Below, piece after piece: positions 62,846 to 64,000 of a stretch of 64,000 nt of DNA. Numbering within the stretch: the stretch's first letter is position 1; every line of letters begins with the position of its first letter. The notes beneath the pieces are model-generated. The model ran no database searches and was not told where the DNA came from. It worked only from the letters and a program-made list of their open reading frames with translations. The translations under genes and the position numbers were made by a program. Origin of the DNA: Volucribacter psittacicida (GTDB lineage Bacteria > Pseudomonadota > Gammaproteobacteria > Enterobacterales > Pasteurellaceae). The stretch covers positions 1-64,000 of the forward strand of contig NZ_SMFT01000001.1 of the NCBI RefSeq assembly GCF_004339025.1, given 5' to 3'.

Positions 62846-64000
62846 ATGAATTTATACAATATTAAACACCCTGAACAACAAGTGAATTTTGCCCAAGCGG
62901 TACGCCAAGGGTTAGGTAAAGATCAAGGTCTATTTTTCCCTGAACATATTCCGCAATTCAGTGAAGAAGAAATCGCACAATTATTAGCATTACCCCTCGT
63001 TGAGCGTAGTCAACGCATTTTAGCCCGTTTAATTGGCGATGAAATTCCTGCGGAACAGCTTAATCAAATGGTAGAAAATGCCTTTACATTCCCAGCGCCA
63101 GTGGCAAAAGTGGCTGACAATATTTATGCCCTAGAACTTTTTCATGGGCCAACCTTAGCCTTTAAAGATTTTGGTGGACGCTTTATGGCACAAGCCTTAG
63201 CGAATGTGCGTGGCGATGGCAAAATTACCATTTTAACCGCAACTTCTGGCGATACGGGGGCGGCAGTAGCACACGCATTTTATGGCTTGCCAAATATTGA
63301 AGTGGTTATTTTATATCCAAAAGGAAAAATTAGCCCATTACAAGAAAAATTATTCTGTACACTCGGTGGCAATATTCGTACGGTTGCGATTAATGGCGAT
63401 TTTGATGATTGCCAAGCCTTAGTAAAACAAGCCTTTGATGATCAAGAATTGCGAGAAAGTATTGGATTAAACTCGGCAAACTCCATTAATATTAGCCGTT
63501 TACTGGCACAAATTTGTTATTATTTTGAGGCTGTGAGTCAATTACCAAAAGAACAGCGACAAAACCTTGTTGTGTCTGTGCCAAGTGGTAATTTTGGAAA
63601 CCTGACCGCAGGTTTAATCGCCAAATCTCTCGGTTTACCGATTAAACGTTTTGTGGCGGCAACCAATGCCAATGATACCGTACCACGTTATTTACAAGAC
63701 GGACATTGGAACCCTCATGATACCGTTGCTACCTTATCTAATGCCATGGACGTAAGCCGCCCAAATAACTGGCCTCGGGTAGAAGAAATTTTCAAACGCA
63801 ATGGTTGGGCGTTAGCAGATCTTCATTCCGCCGCTTTGACTGACCCACAAACGGAGCAAGCATTGAATGAACTCTATGATAAAGGTTATCTCTGTGAACC
63901 ACATGGTGCGATTGCTTACCAAGTGTTAAGCCAAGATTTACAAGCGGACGAAACAGGACTGTTCCTTTGCACGGCTCACCCAGCAAAATTCAAAGAATCA
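62846..64000 (+). CDS. thrC: Threonine synthase (truncated by window end)
   Basis: ThrC converts O-phosphohomoserine to threonine with pyridoxal phosphate. The open frame starts at ATG 62846 (MNLYNIKHPEQQVNF) and runs off the window after 385 codons, about 40 short of the usual length. The PLP lysine is K107 in LAFKDFGGRFM. The catalytic ATSGDTGAA loop and the PSGNFGNL phosphate-binding loop are present. It is third gene of the thr operon, 49 bases after thrB. Confidence 0.97.
   Translation, partial: MNLYNIKHPEQQVNFAQAVRQGLGKDQGLFFPEHIPQFSEEEIAQLLALPLVERSQRILARLIGDEIPAEQLNQMVENAFTFPAPVAKVADNIYALELFHGPTLAFKDFGGRFMAQALANVRGDGKITILTATSGDTGAAVAHAFYGLPNIEVVILYPKGKISPLQEKLFCTLGGNIRTVAINGDFDDCQALVKQAFDDQELRESIGLNSANSINISRLLAQICYYFEAVSQLPKEQRQNLVVSVPSGNFGNLTAGLIAKSLGLPIKRFVAATNANDTVPRYLQDGHWNPHDTVATLSNAMDVSRPNNWPRVEEIFKRNGWALADLHSAALTDPQTEQALNELYDKGYLCEPHGAIAYQVLSQDLQADETGLFLCTAHPAKFKES

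Overview
This is chromosomal DNA from a gammaproteobacterium of the Pasteurellaceae. The main evidence is the repeated 9-mer AAGTGCGGT / ACCGCACTT, the Haemophilus-type DNA uptake signal sequence (USS). I found about thirty copies by eye, both inside genes and as inverted pairs that act as terminators. Base composition is AT-rich, and gene order (bamA-skp-lpxD-fabZ-lpxA-lpxB-rnhB, frdABCD, manXYZ-yobD, ubiEJB-tatABC, thrLABC) fits the family. A hemB gene is present, so this is not Haemophilus influenzae, which lacks it. I cannot name the species.

Layout. 1-440: the tail of an rRNA operon (23S 3' end, polypurine spacer, 5S, terminator). 594-2170: serS and the 4.5S SRP RNA. 2193-9173 (minus strand): cydDC, then zipA and ligA. 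9364-11212: cysZ and cysK. 11642-14976: fumarate reductase frdABCD behind a candidate FNR site. 15391-19759: mannose PTS manXYZ, yobD and manA, which take up mannose and convert it to fructose-6-phosphate. 19890-32762: a long essential block for UMP kinase, ribosome recycling, isoprenoid/phospholipid synthesis (dxr, uppS, cdsA), envelope biogenesis (rseP, bamA, skp) and lipid A (lpxD, fabZ, lpxA, lpxB), ending in rnhB. 32871-34979: an AI-2E-family permease, repeats and a RelE/HigB-type toxin-antitoxin pair with a recognisable promoter-operator. 35135-41844: ubiEJB, tatABC, an EamA transporter and hemB.

41956-44459 is the clearest accessory insert: two glycosyltransferase-type genes between an insertion-sequence relic and a MITE-like repeat. 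44523-47910: mnmC and fabB. 48072-52832: a phosphorylated-carbohydrate/phosphodiester stretch comprising a GDPD-family phosphodiesterase, a UhpT-like antiporter, galT and an orphan AfuA-like binding protein. The phosphodiesterase signal peptide is separated from the enzyme by eight copies of an 8-bp repeat and is out of frame as sequenced, so it looks phase-variable and OFF. 53165-59139: cmoAB, aspS, nudB, yebC, a lipoprotein and ruvC. 59235 to the end: the threonine operon, with a leader peptide and attenuator, thrA, thrB and a truncated thrC.

Most of the window is ordinary core genome. The observations most worth following are the octanucleotide-repeat GDPD gene, the family of TATAGTYG-ended repeats with an IS relic beside the glycosyltransferases, the USS-bounded repeat elements, and the USS embedded in the thr leader peptide. 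I saw no CRISPR array, prophage, integron or obviously new multi-gene system.
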